NCBI RefSeq assembly: GCF_910594005.1
Contig: NC_057843.1
Location: 34,879,001 to 34,943,000 of the forward strand
Source: Cervus elaphus
Lineage: Eukaryota > Chordata > Mammalia > Artiodactyla > Cervidae
Length of the DNA stretch: 64,000 bases
Direction of reading: 5' to 3'
Below the pieces are notes generated by a model. That model saw nothing but the letters and a program-made list of their open reading frames with translations, was not told where the DNA came from and did not search any database. Made by a program: the position numbers and the translations under genes. Below are positions 10,838 to 21,878 of this stretch, piece by piece. Each line of letters begins with the position of its first letter. The stretch's first letter is position 1.

Positions 10838-13306
10838 CTGCTCATCAGAAGTCTTTAAATTCTGCCGCTGAGCCCAGGAGAAAGACAATGCTTATTTAAA
10901 GCTGAAGGTGTTTGTTAGAGCAGAGGCTGGCCCCACTCTTCTACTTCCATAGTCAGTTTCCTTTTTGGGGCCCTAAAGAATTCCATCATTTATATTCTGT
11001 GAAAATAGTGTAAGGTGTACTTTCTATAAACATAAAATATAGGATGAGGATTTAGGCCTTCTTTTAGTATTTCTTAATAAAATTTAAAAAAATAATATAA
11101 ATTATTTTCTCAATACAGTGAAGTAATATTTTCTTATAAAATCCATTGGCTTTAAAGCTAAGTGTCAAATTATTAAATTCACTGAAGTTATTGCTAGAGT
11201 TTTTGTTTTGCTTTTGATAAGTGGATTTAACTAACAGGAGGAGTGTCCAGTAGAAGTGAAGTTACCCTAGTGTGAAACCATGTCACTAATGTAAAACAGT
11301 CTTCAGATTTAAGGCTGTAATCAATATTATAGCTTCATCAAGCCATAGTGAAGGAAAATATCCTTTAATAAAATGGATCTGCCTTCTCCATCTAGTCTGC
11401 TTATCTTAAAAATGCTAGTTAGTAAATGCTGCAGTTTTTTCTATGTAAGTTATATCTATAGTCCATGAGTATTTGAAATGCACATTTGTATTTGCAAGGA
11501 AATGACTATAAAAGATTCAGCAAGATTAAGGAATTCTTTTTGTGTTCCCTAGAAGATAGGGAAAGAATCCATTTTTAAAAGATCAAGTGCTGCCAGGTGA
11601 ATTTATTTCCTTTTATTCCTGTTCCAAAATGCATGGCTTCAAGAGGCTTTTTTTTTTTTATTTAAACAGACTGAACTTGACTAATTTAAGATGTTGATAT
11701 GGAAGGAGTACATATTTCCCTAATTTTTAAACAGATTTGTTCCTCTCACCTATCTCTAATAAGGTAACAAATGTAGTGTTAATTTAGATGAGTTATACTT
11801 TCTATATGAGTTTGCTAACAGAACTTGACATAAAAGCCGTTGTGAAGAAGCTTGATTGGTTTGGTTACCATAGCAACACTGTTGCATGGAAGAATGATTT
11901 CCTTTAGGAACCTTTCCTAAATGCTGTTTTGTACCCTATAACGATATTGCTGGCTTGCCATCCCTTGTGAGGAGGTAAGAAGAGATGACTTCAAGGGTCA
12001 GCATGGTGTCTCGTGTTTATAGATTATCCTCAGCCATCAAAAGACTGCTTGGCTCATCTTATTCTTCCCTTTGCTGAACCAATTCTGTTCTTCAGTATCC
12101 TGTGATAATAGGAGCCTTGAACAGACCTTTATGTCTTAGAATACACAAAGGGAAAAACTGGATCTAGACCAACGATCATATTCTGTTAAGCTCGTTTCCT
12201 AAAGCTAAAGTCTTGTTATGGATTTTTAATTCCTTGCTTATCTTTGTTTGAAATTCTGCAATTTATCAATAATTTGTCCTGTGAGCGATGTTATCCTTTG
12301 GAGGAGACGAAAGGGTTTAACCAACAAACAGATCAGCAGGGGCTTCATTTAAAATCCTTTAGTGGTGGTTTGGTATTCTGGAATTACTATAAACCCTAAG
12401 GCTTACATTTGAGATTTCCTTTGTTATGGGGTAAATGTCTGCTCCATTAACACAGCAATTGTGTACAAAAATGCATCGAATCAGTCAAGTACCACCATAG
12501 GGTGTTTTCCAGCGGTTAAAACAGGCTAATGGTTATTTCACTTGTACATTCAATAAAAACAGCAGTAAAGGCTATTATAACTATTTTTCTAATCAGCCAC
12601 GTTTGTAATTTTTTATTTTCACCCCTTGGTTTAGGTTCCTTGGTTTAGATTCTTGGAATCAGATCCTCCAAAATAAACTTAATGGTTTAACTAAAGAATT
12701 GTATCAGTATTGCTGTTGCTAGTAATAGAGTGACTTAAAGCTGCTTAGAAATAATTTTGTGCAGAAGGTGAGGGAAAAAAACAACATAACCTCAAACTGA
12801 TATGAATATTTTAAAGATTGCAATACATAGCTTCAAACAAAATGGGTAACAAAATAGGTATGATTGGTAACAAAATTCGTATATAGTAATGTGAGGTGAT
12901 TATATTAGGGTTATCATTTTGTTTTGATGAGTAAATATTAAAACTCAAGTTTTTTTAATGACTTATGGATGTTCATTTTCAATTTCTAACCAGTTCTTAA
13001 TAAGTTATCTGAAGTGTCCCTGGCAGTTAAACTATTTTGAAGGAAGTGGTTCACACTCATCCAACTCACTCAAATATTTATTATTGTGTATTTTGGAATG
13101 TGTGGCTTCTCTTGGAAAATATATGTTGCAGTAACATGTCATTCTCTGATTAAAGGTAAGCCAGTTAAGTTTCTGACAGTAGAGGTAGCAGAAACACGGT
13201 TTGTGGGCTGGGAAACAAGTTATAGCAGGTGTGGAGTTTTCAAGTGAGCAGTTTGCTTCATCTTATCTTTCCACAGTGCTCTCCTACTGCTCCTTCCCTT
13301 AAGAAA
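10838..13306. other. 2.5 kb of single-copy DNA, candidate regulatory block
   Basis: No transposon was recognised over the whole stretch, unusual for this repeat-rich window. It contains the X-box at 11864. The part about 11820-12620 has balanced composition typical of conserved non-coding DNA, but conservation is inferred, not shown. No coding frame is convincing. Confidence 0.35.
11864..11877. promoter_or_regulatory. X-box (RFX factor binding motif)
   Basis: GTTACCATAGCAAC is a full match to the RFX consensus (two half-sites GTNRCC and RGYAAC with a 2-base spacer). An inverted CCAAT core (ATTGG) lies six bases upstream at 11855-11859. RFX proteins bind such sites in ciliary gene promoters and many distal enhancers. 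Occupancy here is inferred. Confidence 0.5.
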
Positions 13307-13315
13307 AATGAGGTG

Positions 13316-13400
13316 ATACGTGTAAATCTATTGCTGGTTCGTGTTAATGTATGACAAAACCCACTGAAAAAATAAATTAATTAATAAAAAAAAAAAAAAG
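13316..13400 (+). mobile_element. L1 3' end, 85 bases, strongly truncated
   Basis: A short piece equivalent to the ruminant L1 terminus ('attgctggttcgtgttaatgtatgacaaaaccc' type), ending in an A-rich tail. The 9-base direct repeat AATGAGGTG at 13307-13315 and 13401-13409 marks a complete, extremely 5'-truncated insertion. Confidence 0.75.
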
Positions 13401-13409
13401 AATGAGGTG

Positions 13410-14228
13410 GACATTGGCAAAAAATAGCCAAGTTCTATAAAGTGATGCCCACTTTAAATGTGGCATGTGACAATTCCCATATATCTCCTGAATTGAAGCC
13501 ACAAGAAAGCTGAGACAGATTTGGCCATATTTGAGAACAGAATTGATTGAATAAGAAGTGGTAGTTTCAGATAAAATTTATACATTTGCTTGGAGTTACT
13601 CTACTGAAATGAACACCCTTTCTAGAAGATTACACGAATGCACATGCAAACAGAGCTTTAAGTTCAGCCAGGGAAGCCCTCTTCTCAGTTAGGGTTAAGA
13701 ATTTCTCTTCTAACTTGTGTCTATTATTTTTTTACCCTCAGTGCATTCTCTTAGTAGTTGCAGAGTTTATGCTATGTGTGAATGCACATGTCTGTATATG
13801 GACACCATTCTTTCAGTTAAGAACGTCCCTTCTTAATCATTATTATTTAAGGTTACTTGGACCAGCGTATGCCACAGTTGGTTTTGTGTTCTCCACGTCC
13901 ATTCCCTTGTCTTGTCCTTGTCCTTGGATGTCTGTCTTCTCTTTTTACTCACAGTTTCAACATATTTTGACTTCCTCCGGCCATCCAGAGTGTACTCCCG
14001 GAGTGCCACTGCTGATCTCAGTCTTCCTGAGATTTTTATTGGTCTTATTCCTTCAGGTTGTTGGCCTCCCCTTGTTCTCCAGGTTCCCCGAGCATACCTT
14101 CTTTGGATTCTTCCCAGTCTTCATATCGTTTATTCTCTCCTCCACTTAGAGCAGTTCTCCCTCAAATCAATTCTGTTTGTCTCACCTTCTACCCACATTC
14201 CTTCTGAGGAGGGCTTCTTCACTTCTTT
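13410..14228. other. single-copy pyrimidine-rich DNA, no gene supported
   Basis: A plus-strand frame at 13715-14149 (144 codons) would encode a hydrophobic, F/L/S-rich peptide, as expected from a T- and C-rich strand. I see no domain and no splice or promoter context. Confidence 0.45.
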
Positions 14229-14301
14229 TCAGTTCAGTCACTCAATCGTGTCTGACTCATTGCAACCCCACGGACTGCAGCATGCCAGGCTTCCCTGTCT
14301 G

Positions 14302-14416
14302 TCACCAACTCCTGGAGCTTGCTCAAACTCATGTCCATTGAGTTGGTCATCTGAGTTAAATTCAGATGATGATCAACTCAGTGGGCATGAGTTTGACAAG
14401 CTCCAGGAGTTGGTGA
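14302..14416. repeat. inverted repeat (hairpin) at the BovB-BovB junction
   Basis: The left arm 14302-14354 and right arm 14362-14416 are near-perfect inverted copies (53 and 55 bases, a few differences) around the 7-base loop GTTAAAT. The left arm is host BovB; the right arm sits just before the inserted BovB. Confidence 0.85.
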
Positions 14417-15062
14417 TATCACTTCATGGCAAATAGATGGGGAAACAGTGGAAACAGTGGCTGACTTTATTTTTCTGGGCTCCAAAATCACTGCAGATGG
14501 TGATTGCAGCCATGAAATTAAAAGACACTTACTCCTTGGAAGGAAAGTTAAGACCAACCTAGATAGCATATTAAAAAGCAGAGACATTATTTTGTTCACG
14601 AAGGTCCGTCTAGTCAAGGCTCTGGTTTTTCCAATGGTCATGTATGGATGTGAGAGTTGGACTATAAAGAAAGTCAAGCGCAGAAGAATTGATGCTTTTG
14701 AACTGTGGTGTTGGAGAAGACTCTTGAGAGTCCCTTGGACTGCAAGGAGATCCACCCATTCCATCCTAAAGGAGATCAGTCCTGGGTGTTCATTGGTAGG
14801 ACTGATTTTGAAGCTGCAACTCCAGTACTTTGGCCACCTGATGCGAAGAGCTGACTCATTGGAAAAGACCCTGATGCTGAGAGGGATTGGGGGCAGGAGG
14901 AGAAGGGGACAACAGAGGATGAGATGGTTGGATGGCATCACCGACTCAATGGACATGGGTTTGGGTGGACTCTGGGAGTTGGTGATGGACAGGGAGGCCT
15001 CTCATGCTGTGGTTCATGGGGTCGCAAAGAGTCAGACATGACTGAGGAACTGAACTGAACTG
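14351..15062 (+). mobile_element. younger BovB copy nested in the older one
   Basis: Sense BovB of about 645 bases (14417-15062), running from 'tatcacttcatggcaaatag' to the GAACTGAACTGAACTGA tail. A frame of 197 codons at 14448-15041 is still open. It corresponds to the C-terminal part of the RTE polyprotein, downstream of the reverse transcriptase, with a GCESWTIKK-like block and the W-C-W-R-R region. With endonuclease and catalytic reverse transcriptase domains missing it is an inert relic. The first 66 bases (14351-14416) are not BovB sequence in sense orientation but a fold-back copy of the flanking older element. Confidence 0.88.
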
Positions 15063-15642
15063 ATTGAGTTGGTGATGGCATCCAGCCATCTCATCCTCTG
15101 TCGTCCCTTTCTCCTCCTGCCTTCAGTCTTTCCCAGCATCAGGGTGTTTTCCAATGAGTCAGTTCTTCGCATCAGGTGGCCAAGTATCGGAGCTTCAGCT
15201 TTAGCCATCAGTCTTTCCAATGAATATTCAGGATTGATTTCCTTTATGATTGACTGGTTGGATCTCCTTGCAGTCCAAGGGACTCTCAAGAGTCTTCCCA
15301 ACACCACAGTTCAAAAACATCATTTTTTTGGTGCTCAGCTTTCCTTGTGGTCCAACTCTTAAATCTATACATGACTACTGGAAAAACCATAGCTTTGACT
15401 AGACAGACCTTTGTCAGCAATGTAATACCTCTGCTTTTTAAGATGCTGTCTAGGTTTGTCATAGCTTTTCCTCTTGCATGTAAAATCACCACACACATAG
15501 AAGGTGCCCTGCTCTACAGTTTTAACCTTGACTTTCCGTCAGTGTTGAGGGCATTAACTCTTGAGTTTCAGGACAGCATCTCTAGATATTTTTTAGACTT
15601 TCATGAAGCCTACTTTGCGTTTGTGTAGTTAATTTTCAGTTC

Positions 15643-15890
15643 CAAATCAATAAACATTTATTGAGTATCCATTAAGTGTCAGGTAATGTGCTCTGGGAAT
15701 ACAAAGGTACATAATCTTTGGCCCATGCCCTTTCTGAGATTAGCAGTTTAGAGGGCAGACACATAAATAAATCTGATTACACTATAGTGTTCAGTGATGG
15801 AGGAAGAAGGCCAAGAGAAATATGAAAGCACCTGGGAGAAGAAACTGAGTCAGACAGAGAAGGCAGGAGAAGGATTGAGAAGAAAGTCTT
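15643..15890 (-). mobile_element. L2 3' end, antisense
   Basis: It starts with 'caataaacatttattgagtatcc', the reverse complement of the L2 tail, and continues through 'caggtaatgtgctctgggaatacaaagg' and 'gcagacacataaataaat' in the expected order. Confidence 0.75.
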
Positions 15891-16399
15891 TCGGATGAAG
15901 TTCTGTCCATATTGTAATATTCCACCCTTTATATTGTCACTTCCTTTTTATTGTTTTTCTCAATAAGCAAGCCATTTCTGTAATGTCATGAACTAGAACC
16001 TGTTTCATTCAACAAAGTTCAATTTGGCATCTCATATATATGTACCAAATGAATTAAAGTGGCCATGTGAGAAGACCTCAGAGCCTGTGAACTGAAAATG
16101 TTGGGAGAGAGAATAGCATGCGTTGTGCTTGTTCCCTGAAATGCATTTTGTTTGTGCTGCTTCAAACTCTCAAGGTCGTTTTCAATTCTGATTCTATACT
16201 CCTTAATGGCTGGTAACTCCCTCTTGCCTTTTCCCTTCCCTTTTCCAGCCTTTCCTTCTAGTCTGGTCTCTTTAATGATGAGATTTAATGATGGTGCTAA
16301 TTATTCCATGCCCCACATGGTTAATGAAAAAGACCCACCAGTGTGCTGCCCAGAATTGACCACGGTGGAACCCCATTTGTTATGCTCCCTCTGAGGCTG
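15891..16399. other. single-copy DNA, nothing recognised
   Basis: No known repeat or supported frame; it lies next to the CR1-like relic and could include more of it in unrecognisable form. Confidence 0.4.
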
Positions 16400-16680
16400 A
16401 CACTTCTCTGTCGATAGCTCCTTGCCAGGCATGACCTTCCTGCTGTTTCAGAGCTGCTCAGCGTGGATCCTATTTTCTCAGTTTATTGATGATTATGTCA
16501 TGAGGAACAGAATCAAAAGCTTTGTTAAAATCCAAATATAAATAGTCTCTGGCTGTTGTCCCTTGATCTACTGGGCTGGTCACTCCATCAGAAGAGATCA
16601 GGTTATTTGACAAGACTGGGTCTATACCAGGCTGTCTGTTATTACTCAATAGTCTGTTTTCTTGAAGATGTGCCCAGCTG
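16400..16680 (-). pseudogene. CR1/L3-clade LINE reverse transcriptase relic
   Basis: On the minus strand, 16469-16620 reads through in one frame with the motif LDFNKAFDSVPHDIIINKL, preceded by NLISSDGVTSPVDQG. This is the reverse transcriptase palm block A of CR1-type non-LTR retrotransposons (consensus near Y-L-D-F-S-K-A-F-D-T-V-P-H), whose first D is a catalytic metal-binding residue. The frame is open for about 50 codons and stops soon after (a TAG follows the LRK triplets near 16468). CR1/L3 activity in mammals is very ancient, so a readable block this long is notable. It is not a functional gene. Confidence 0.75.
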
Positions 16681-17834
16681 CATTTTTAAAAAATGATGTT
16701 TCTGAGGTAATGCCAAGATCATAACCTTTAAAACTATGTTTTCATAGTTTATTAGCCTTTAAGCCACACCCAGTCCCCCAAAGAGTTTGTAATGTTTATC
16801 AGGGCTAATTCCTTTAACAATGGGTTGAAGGTCAGCGTGGACTGCAGACTGGAAGTTGGTTTATTGAATTCTTATCAAACTTCTTCCACCCTCTACCTGT
16901 TTTGATTGATCTTTCTGAAGTAGTTCCACATGTTTCTTTCAGAATCTATTAGAGAGTATTATTATCAACAGAAATTATGTCTTCCTACAAGAGTAAAAAT
17001 AATAATAAAAGCAGGGATTGTTAATTTTTTAAAGCAATTACAGGAAAGCTTTACCCAAATCTTCCTAGTGCTCCTTTCTATACCTTTTTTCAAGAATAGA
17101 AGATTGTAGGGCGTATTTTCATTGTGTATTAGGCTTTCTCTATTAAGTACTTCGTTTTCTGTTTTGCTTTCACCATATGTGGAAGTAAGAGGAAAATCAG
17201 CCTGTTCTGCTGTTTATGTTGAGGTACCCACTCAGTTGGTAGAAGGAAATCCTTTGTTTTTGTGGAATGTTCCAGACTCCCCTCACTTGTGTTGATCTCT
17301 CTGAAGCTTCCTTATGCAGATCCGTCACCCAGGCTTCTCCCTTCAGCGCCAGCCAGACCAGATGTCTTTCAAAGAAAATGCTGTCAGAACCTTAGAGGTA
17401 AAAATATCAAGGTGGAGTTAGTATGGTAAATAAGGTGAATTTCTAAGTCACAAGTAAAGAAATTTCCGTTTCAGTGGTAGAAGATGATGAAATTGAATTA
17501 TAACTGGTTTTGTTTTTCTAGGGAGGGATAAATTTTTCTAAACTTTTTTGTTAACATTTTTGAAAAAGCATTTGTTGAAAACATATATTAGTTGAAGGAA
17601 GCAGTGTAGCCTTTTCAGAAAACAAAGTTCATCTTTGTCAGTGATTAATGATTTTGAGTCATGAGGCTCTTTGGGTACAGGAGTTAAGAGATGATTGTTT
17701 CATTCTTTAGTGACCTTAGGACTGTTTCTCCTTGTTGAATTTGGGTTATAGTTCTAGCTAGTTGAGTGATTAAAAATTATATCATATTTGTTTATTTAGT
17801 CTCCAAAGTCCTAATGGTCCTTTTCTGTGAACTA
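16681..17834. other. single-copy DNA with one weak exon-like segment
   Basis: 17320-17397 is preceded by a pyrimidine-rich run ending in CAG and followed by GTAAAA. It is 78 bases long (a multiple of three) and open in two frames. This is suggestive only; short exon-like segments are frequent by chance. Confidence 0.25.
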
Positions 17835-18060
17835 ATTCAGTCAGTAGACTTTTACTGAACGTTAGCTTAAACCAGGTCCTGGGAATAACGAACAGGGTAA
17901 GGAGTCTTTCGTCAGGGTGCTCATGGTCTAGGAGGTCAGTAGTCATGGCCAGCTCAGTGGTGTAAATACTGATAGTGTGGAGGGTGGGCGCGCTTCATCC
18001 CAGGGCCTTTGTTTCAGGCTCTGGTCAGGGAGGCTTTACCCAAGATGAAAAGCAGATGGA
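17835..18060 (-). mobile_element. L2 3' end, antisense
   Basis: 'agtagacttttactgaacg' then 'accaggtcctgggaataacgaacaggg', 'gtgctcatggtctagg' and 'tggtcagggaggctttacc' follow the antisense L2 order. Confidence 0.65.
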
Positions 18061-18883
18061 TCCATGAGCCAGATCAGGCCTGTGTCCACTAGTTGTGTGA
18101 CCTGCACTGTGTTTGCAGTTTTATTAGTTGCTGTAGTTGTTGCTTTTGGTGCAATTCAGTCATAGCTGTGGCTCTCTGTGCGAACATTGCATCCCACATC
18201 AGGTGCGGTCATTGCCTGTCATGTCAGGACTCTCTTTCAAACTGAGGAAGCCACTCAGCACTGTGGCAGGTACAGTTGGAAAGTGTAGGAGAGTTAGGAC
18301 ACTGAGGAATAATCCATAACCGAGAGAGGACAGAAGCTGGGGGTTAATGTTCTTGCTGTCGTCATTCACAGGGAAGATTCTCGGAGCCATCAGGTGACAT
18401 GGCTCTGACGCGCCCTTGGTTGGATTTTGTACATTCTATGCCTCACTTTTCTCTCTCCTGCTTCTTGGAATCATTTTTTAAAATAATCTCCTTGCAGGTC
18501 TTTGCCTTAAATTTAATTTCAGGGGAAAACAGTTGCAAAATTAAAAAAAAAAAAATGGAATGGAGGGTAGCAAATAAAAATTCAGATTTCTTATTATGTT
18601 TCTTGAAACAAGGAGGATCTAGTAACCCTGAGCACAGATATCCATGGTGACAGCCAGCTGAGCAGAGGCATGGCTGTTGATTAAGATGAGGTAATCTGGC
18701 TGCTTTGGTCCAGCCTCATCTCCATCCAAGAAGTTCCAGTGCCTCGGCTCTGGAAACAGGGGAGTGTTACACCCAGGATAACACTTGCGTTGAGTCTTTC
18801 AGAGGAAGCAGGATTTGGCCAGGCAAGAGGGATCAGGCACTACATGATGAAAAGAAGATTGGGGGAGAGCCAAGGAGATGGTA
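18061..18883. other. single-copy DNA, nothing recognised
   Basis: It holds an A13 run near 18543-18555 and several short overlapping frames with no motif. Confidence 0.4.
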
Positions 18884-19386
18884 CAGGCACACTGACATAC
18901 CTCAAAGACACGGTGGGTTCCGTTCCAGACCTCTTCAATAAAGCAGACACCTGAATAAAGCAAGTCACACGAAGTTTCTTGTTTCCCAGTGCATATAAAG
19001 CTATGTTGACACTGTATTGTAATATTTTAAGTGTGTAATAGCATTATAACTGGAAAAGTACATACTTTAATTAAAATTGTATTGCTAAAAAATTCTATTA
19101 TGAACCTTCAGCGAGTCATAATCTTTTTGCAATATAACATCTAAAATCACTGCTCAGAGATGACCATAATAAGTATAATAATAGGGAATAAGTTTGAAGT
19201 ATTGCAAGAATGACCAAAATGTGACACAGAGACCCAAAGTGAGCAAATGCTATTGGAGAAATGGTGCTGACAGACTTGCTCGACAAACGTTGCTACAAAT
19301 ATTCAATTTGTTAAAAAAAAAAAAAGCAAAAAAACCCTAGTATCTGCAGAGCACAAAGTGAAGTGCAATAAAATTAGTTATACCTG
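18884..19386 (-). mobile_element. Tigger1 internal-deletion derivative (mariner/Tc1 superfamily)
   Basis: The left end is CAGGCACACTGACATACCTC and the right end finishes TTATACCTG; both abut TA dinucleotides (18882-18883 and 19387-19388), as expected for a TA target-site duplication. The interior matches the two ends of Tigger1 ('aataaagcaagtcacacgaa', 'gcatataaagctatgttgacac', 'ccaaaatgtgacacagagac', 'gacttgctcgaca'). The transposase region of about 1.9 kb is missing, leaving about 0.5 kb. Confidence 0.88.
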
Positions 19387-19388
19387 TA

Positions 19389-20224
19389 TATTATTTATAT
19401 CTTGGCAGGATTCTGTGTGTGTATGCATGCACACATGCGCAGTAGTCTATCTTGTTCTTTACAAAGTCCACCCCACTGTGGCAATGGATATAGTCATTCA
19501 ATACATTTATGGAATTCTGGTTTTCCATCAATTACCAAAAAACATGATTATCAACACTGATTAGTTGGATTGCTATACCAACAACCCTACAGTAATAAAC
19601 ACCCCTGTGTGGCAGGGAGGCATATGTTTGTCATACCCACTAGGGGAGCACTTGGGGCCCAGAGGACTGATGAATTGGCCCACATTGTGTTACTCCATGG
19701 CCGTCATAGCAGCTCCGATAGCAGGTGATAGTTCTGTATGAGCATGTCAAGTTGGTGATGATCTGTTATGACATCCGCTGATGGAAGCTCCCTTTTAGGT
19801 TTGATCCCGACAATGACCTTGATATTCCTGGTGAAGAATAAAGACTCACAATTATTGTGTTAAGGAGGAGAGACTTGTCGCTTGTGCTTCACACCCGTCA
19901 TATCACATCATCAGACTGAAACTGATAATACAATGAACACTACTCCTTTGTCAGCAGCGTAGTATCTGCGGGATTTGTACATGCATGAAACCTTCCCCCA
20001 ACTCTTTCATAGAAATCCATTGACATCATATGTAATCATCACCCAGAATTTCAGGTATGTGCACGGGGACTCTGGTGGAAGATAGTTTTATCTGTTTTAG
20101 GAAGAGATGCTTGAGAACTGAATCTTTTAGAAATGAGAAAAATTTTATGGTTAAGCTGAGAGTATGTATAAATTTCAGTATAGTGTAAGTAGAAGGAAGA
20201 CGAAACTTTGAGAGAGATGGTCCA
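19389..20224. other. single-copy DNA, no gene supported
   Basis: It contains a short purine-pyrimidine alternating run near 19411-19440. No repeat family was recognised. Confidence 0.4.
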
Positions 20225-20400
20225 AATTGGATTACTGAACTGGGTTTTAGGGCTCTGAGACTTTAGGGAAGTCACTAAACCTTTGGAAATCTCAATTTTC
20301 CCATATCTAATATGGAGATACTAATATTCACCCTGGCTATCTTACTCTGCTACATCAGGGAATTTTAAGAAACTTGGAAATATATTTTTGGGGAGGTTGG
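20225..20400 (+). mobile_element. MIR SINE
   Basis: 'gggaagtcactaaacctttgg', 'ctcaattttcccatatctaatatggagata' match the MIR core. Confidence 0.7.
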
Positions 20401-20507
20401 TAAAGAGCATAAAATGGTGCTTTGTTTTAGTCATTTTAATATGGAGATATTAATATAATTGACTGTGAAGTTTAAACAACTAGTATTTTCGTACTGTTAT
20501 TTTGTAG

Positions 20508-20635
20508 GGACAGATAGAGAGTAGGCAGCTGGAATGGGCATCACAACCAGAGTCAGGGGATCTGGTTTCAAGTTCAAACAATATAACAACTAGTTTGGTT
20601 ACCTTGGACATGTTTGCTTTGCTCTTCTCTAGCTT
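20508..20635 (+). mobile_element. MIR SINE, 5' half
   Basis: 'accagagtcaggggatctggtttcaagttc' and 'aactagtttggttaccttgga' match the 5' half of MIR. Confidence 0.5.
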
Positions 20636-20799
20636 CCTTGGACCATGGTCTCTGATTTTCCTTCCTTTTTCGTTTTTTTGGTTATATGGCTTATGGCTCC
20701 TTTTGCTAACCTGGCTACCTGGGCACTTCTCTTCCATCTCTCAGTGTTACTTCCATTTTTTGTGATCATGAAGTGCAGATATTCTACTCATGCCAAAGT

Positions 20800-20965
20800 C
20801 AGTGGTACTTACTTGCATGAGAAGCATCTGGGAAGCTCTTGAAAAATGTGTATTCCAAGTCTCCACATCCATAAAGTCTGATTCTGTGAGTCCAGTGTAG
20901 TGTCCCAAGAATCTAAGTTTTTATAGGCATCCAGTTTGAATCTGATGCAGGTGATTCTTTGAAAA
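20800..20965. mobile_element. MER5A (hAT-Charlie MITE)
   Basis: 'agtggtacttacttgcatgagaagcatctgggaagctcttgaaaaa', 'gtctgattctgtgagtcc' and 'ctgatgcaggtgattctttgaaaaactgag' follow the MER5A order. Diverged. Confidence 0.7.
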
Positions 20966-21878
20966 ACTGAGAAAAATTGGCTGAGAACATATGCATATGT
21001 TTTATAAAACATTATGATTTGCAAAGTCAAAAAGTTATGGTTTTGATTACTTGCTCTTTTGAACTGAGTCTACTTATTTACTTGCATCGCTGAGTTGACT
21101 TTAGATAATTACAGTGGGCCAGCTGGTTAACAAGATTATTGAGTGTCTCTGAGGTTTACTATAGTATGTTAAGGGTTTGTATACTTAGTTATAATCCTTA
21201 CATTTTTTTTTTTGCCATGAAAGCAAAAACAAAGCAAAAAAGCCATGAAACCAATATGTGCTTTTAAAATTCTACTAGCACATGAATTTTGTGTATGTGT
21301 TGAGTGTTTCATTATAGACATGTTAGAGTGAGTAAATGTGAAATTGGTTTAGTGCTTTTCCAGAAGTGCTTACCGTGAAAAAAGGTTGTGATGCATTGTC
21401 TGCAACAAGTAGTATTATGGTGAAGGGAAGGAGTAGGGGCCAGGCTGTGTGCGCTTTTGGTTAATTCTCAAACAATCCCCCTTGATTTAAGAAATCACGC
21501 TTTATGGTGGCATCCTTTACTTAACTATTTTGAACTGCCAAATACCCAATCAGTTAGAGCTGTCAGTGGGGTGCTGGTAAGAGTGAAAGAGGGGAAAGCA
21601 GTGATGCTTTTGGGTGTTAGGTAGTGTGCGAGATGAAGAGCAGACGGGAAGCCGCTGGGGACTCCAGCGCCTTATGCAGTGTGTATGATTTTTATTTTGT
21701 AGAGCAAATGTGTCCCAAAGCACTGTTTGAAATTTAGGTTTCTAATTTATGTAAAACTTTATATGCTAGAGTGAACTAGAGTATTTAGTGGAATCTGGAC
21801 TCTTATTTGGATCCATATTGCCTGCCTGTCTCCCCACACCACTCCTGCCCACTCCATTGTATATTGTGTTAAGGTAGA
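20966..21878. other. single-copy DNA, nothing recognised
   Basis: No repeat or supported frame. The right end directly precedes a Bov-tA. Confidence 0.45.

Larger units (their letters stand above)
14229..15478 (-). mobile_element. older BovB copy, split by a second BovB
   Basis: An antisense BovB is in two pieces: 14229-14350 carries its 3' terminal 120 bases (TTCAGTTCAGTCACTCAATC onward), and 15063-15478 carries the next 415 bases inward. The pieces rejoin exactly if 14351-15062 is removed. The target sequence is duplicated at the break: ATTGAGTTGGTCAT at 14337-14350 and ATTGAGTTGGTGAT at 15063-15076. Confidence 0.9.

Noticed and set aside
13715..14149. 144-codon plus-strand frame
   Set aside because: Hydrophobic F/L/S-rich composition is what a T/C-rich strand gives; no motif, no splice sites, and an overlapping frame of similar length.
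14448..15041. 197-codon frame that looks like a real protein
   Set aside because: It is the C-terminal relic of a 5'-truncated BovB retrotransposon.
19795..19845. Peptide-like frame FDPDNDLDIPGEE
   Set aside because: Short, flanked by stops on both sides, no homologous family recalled.
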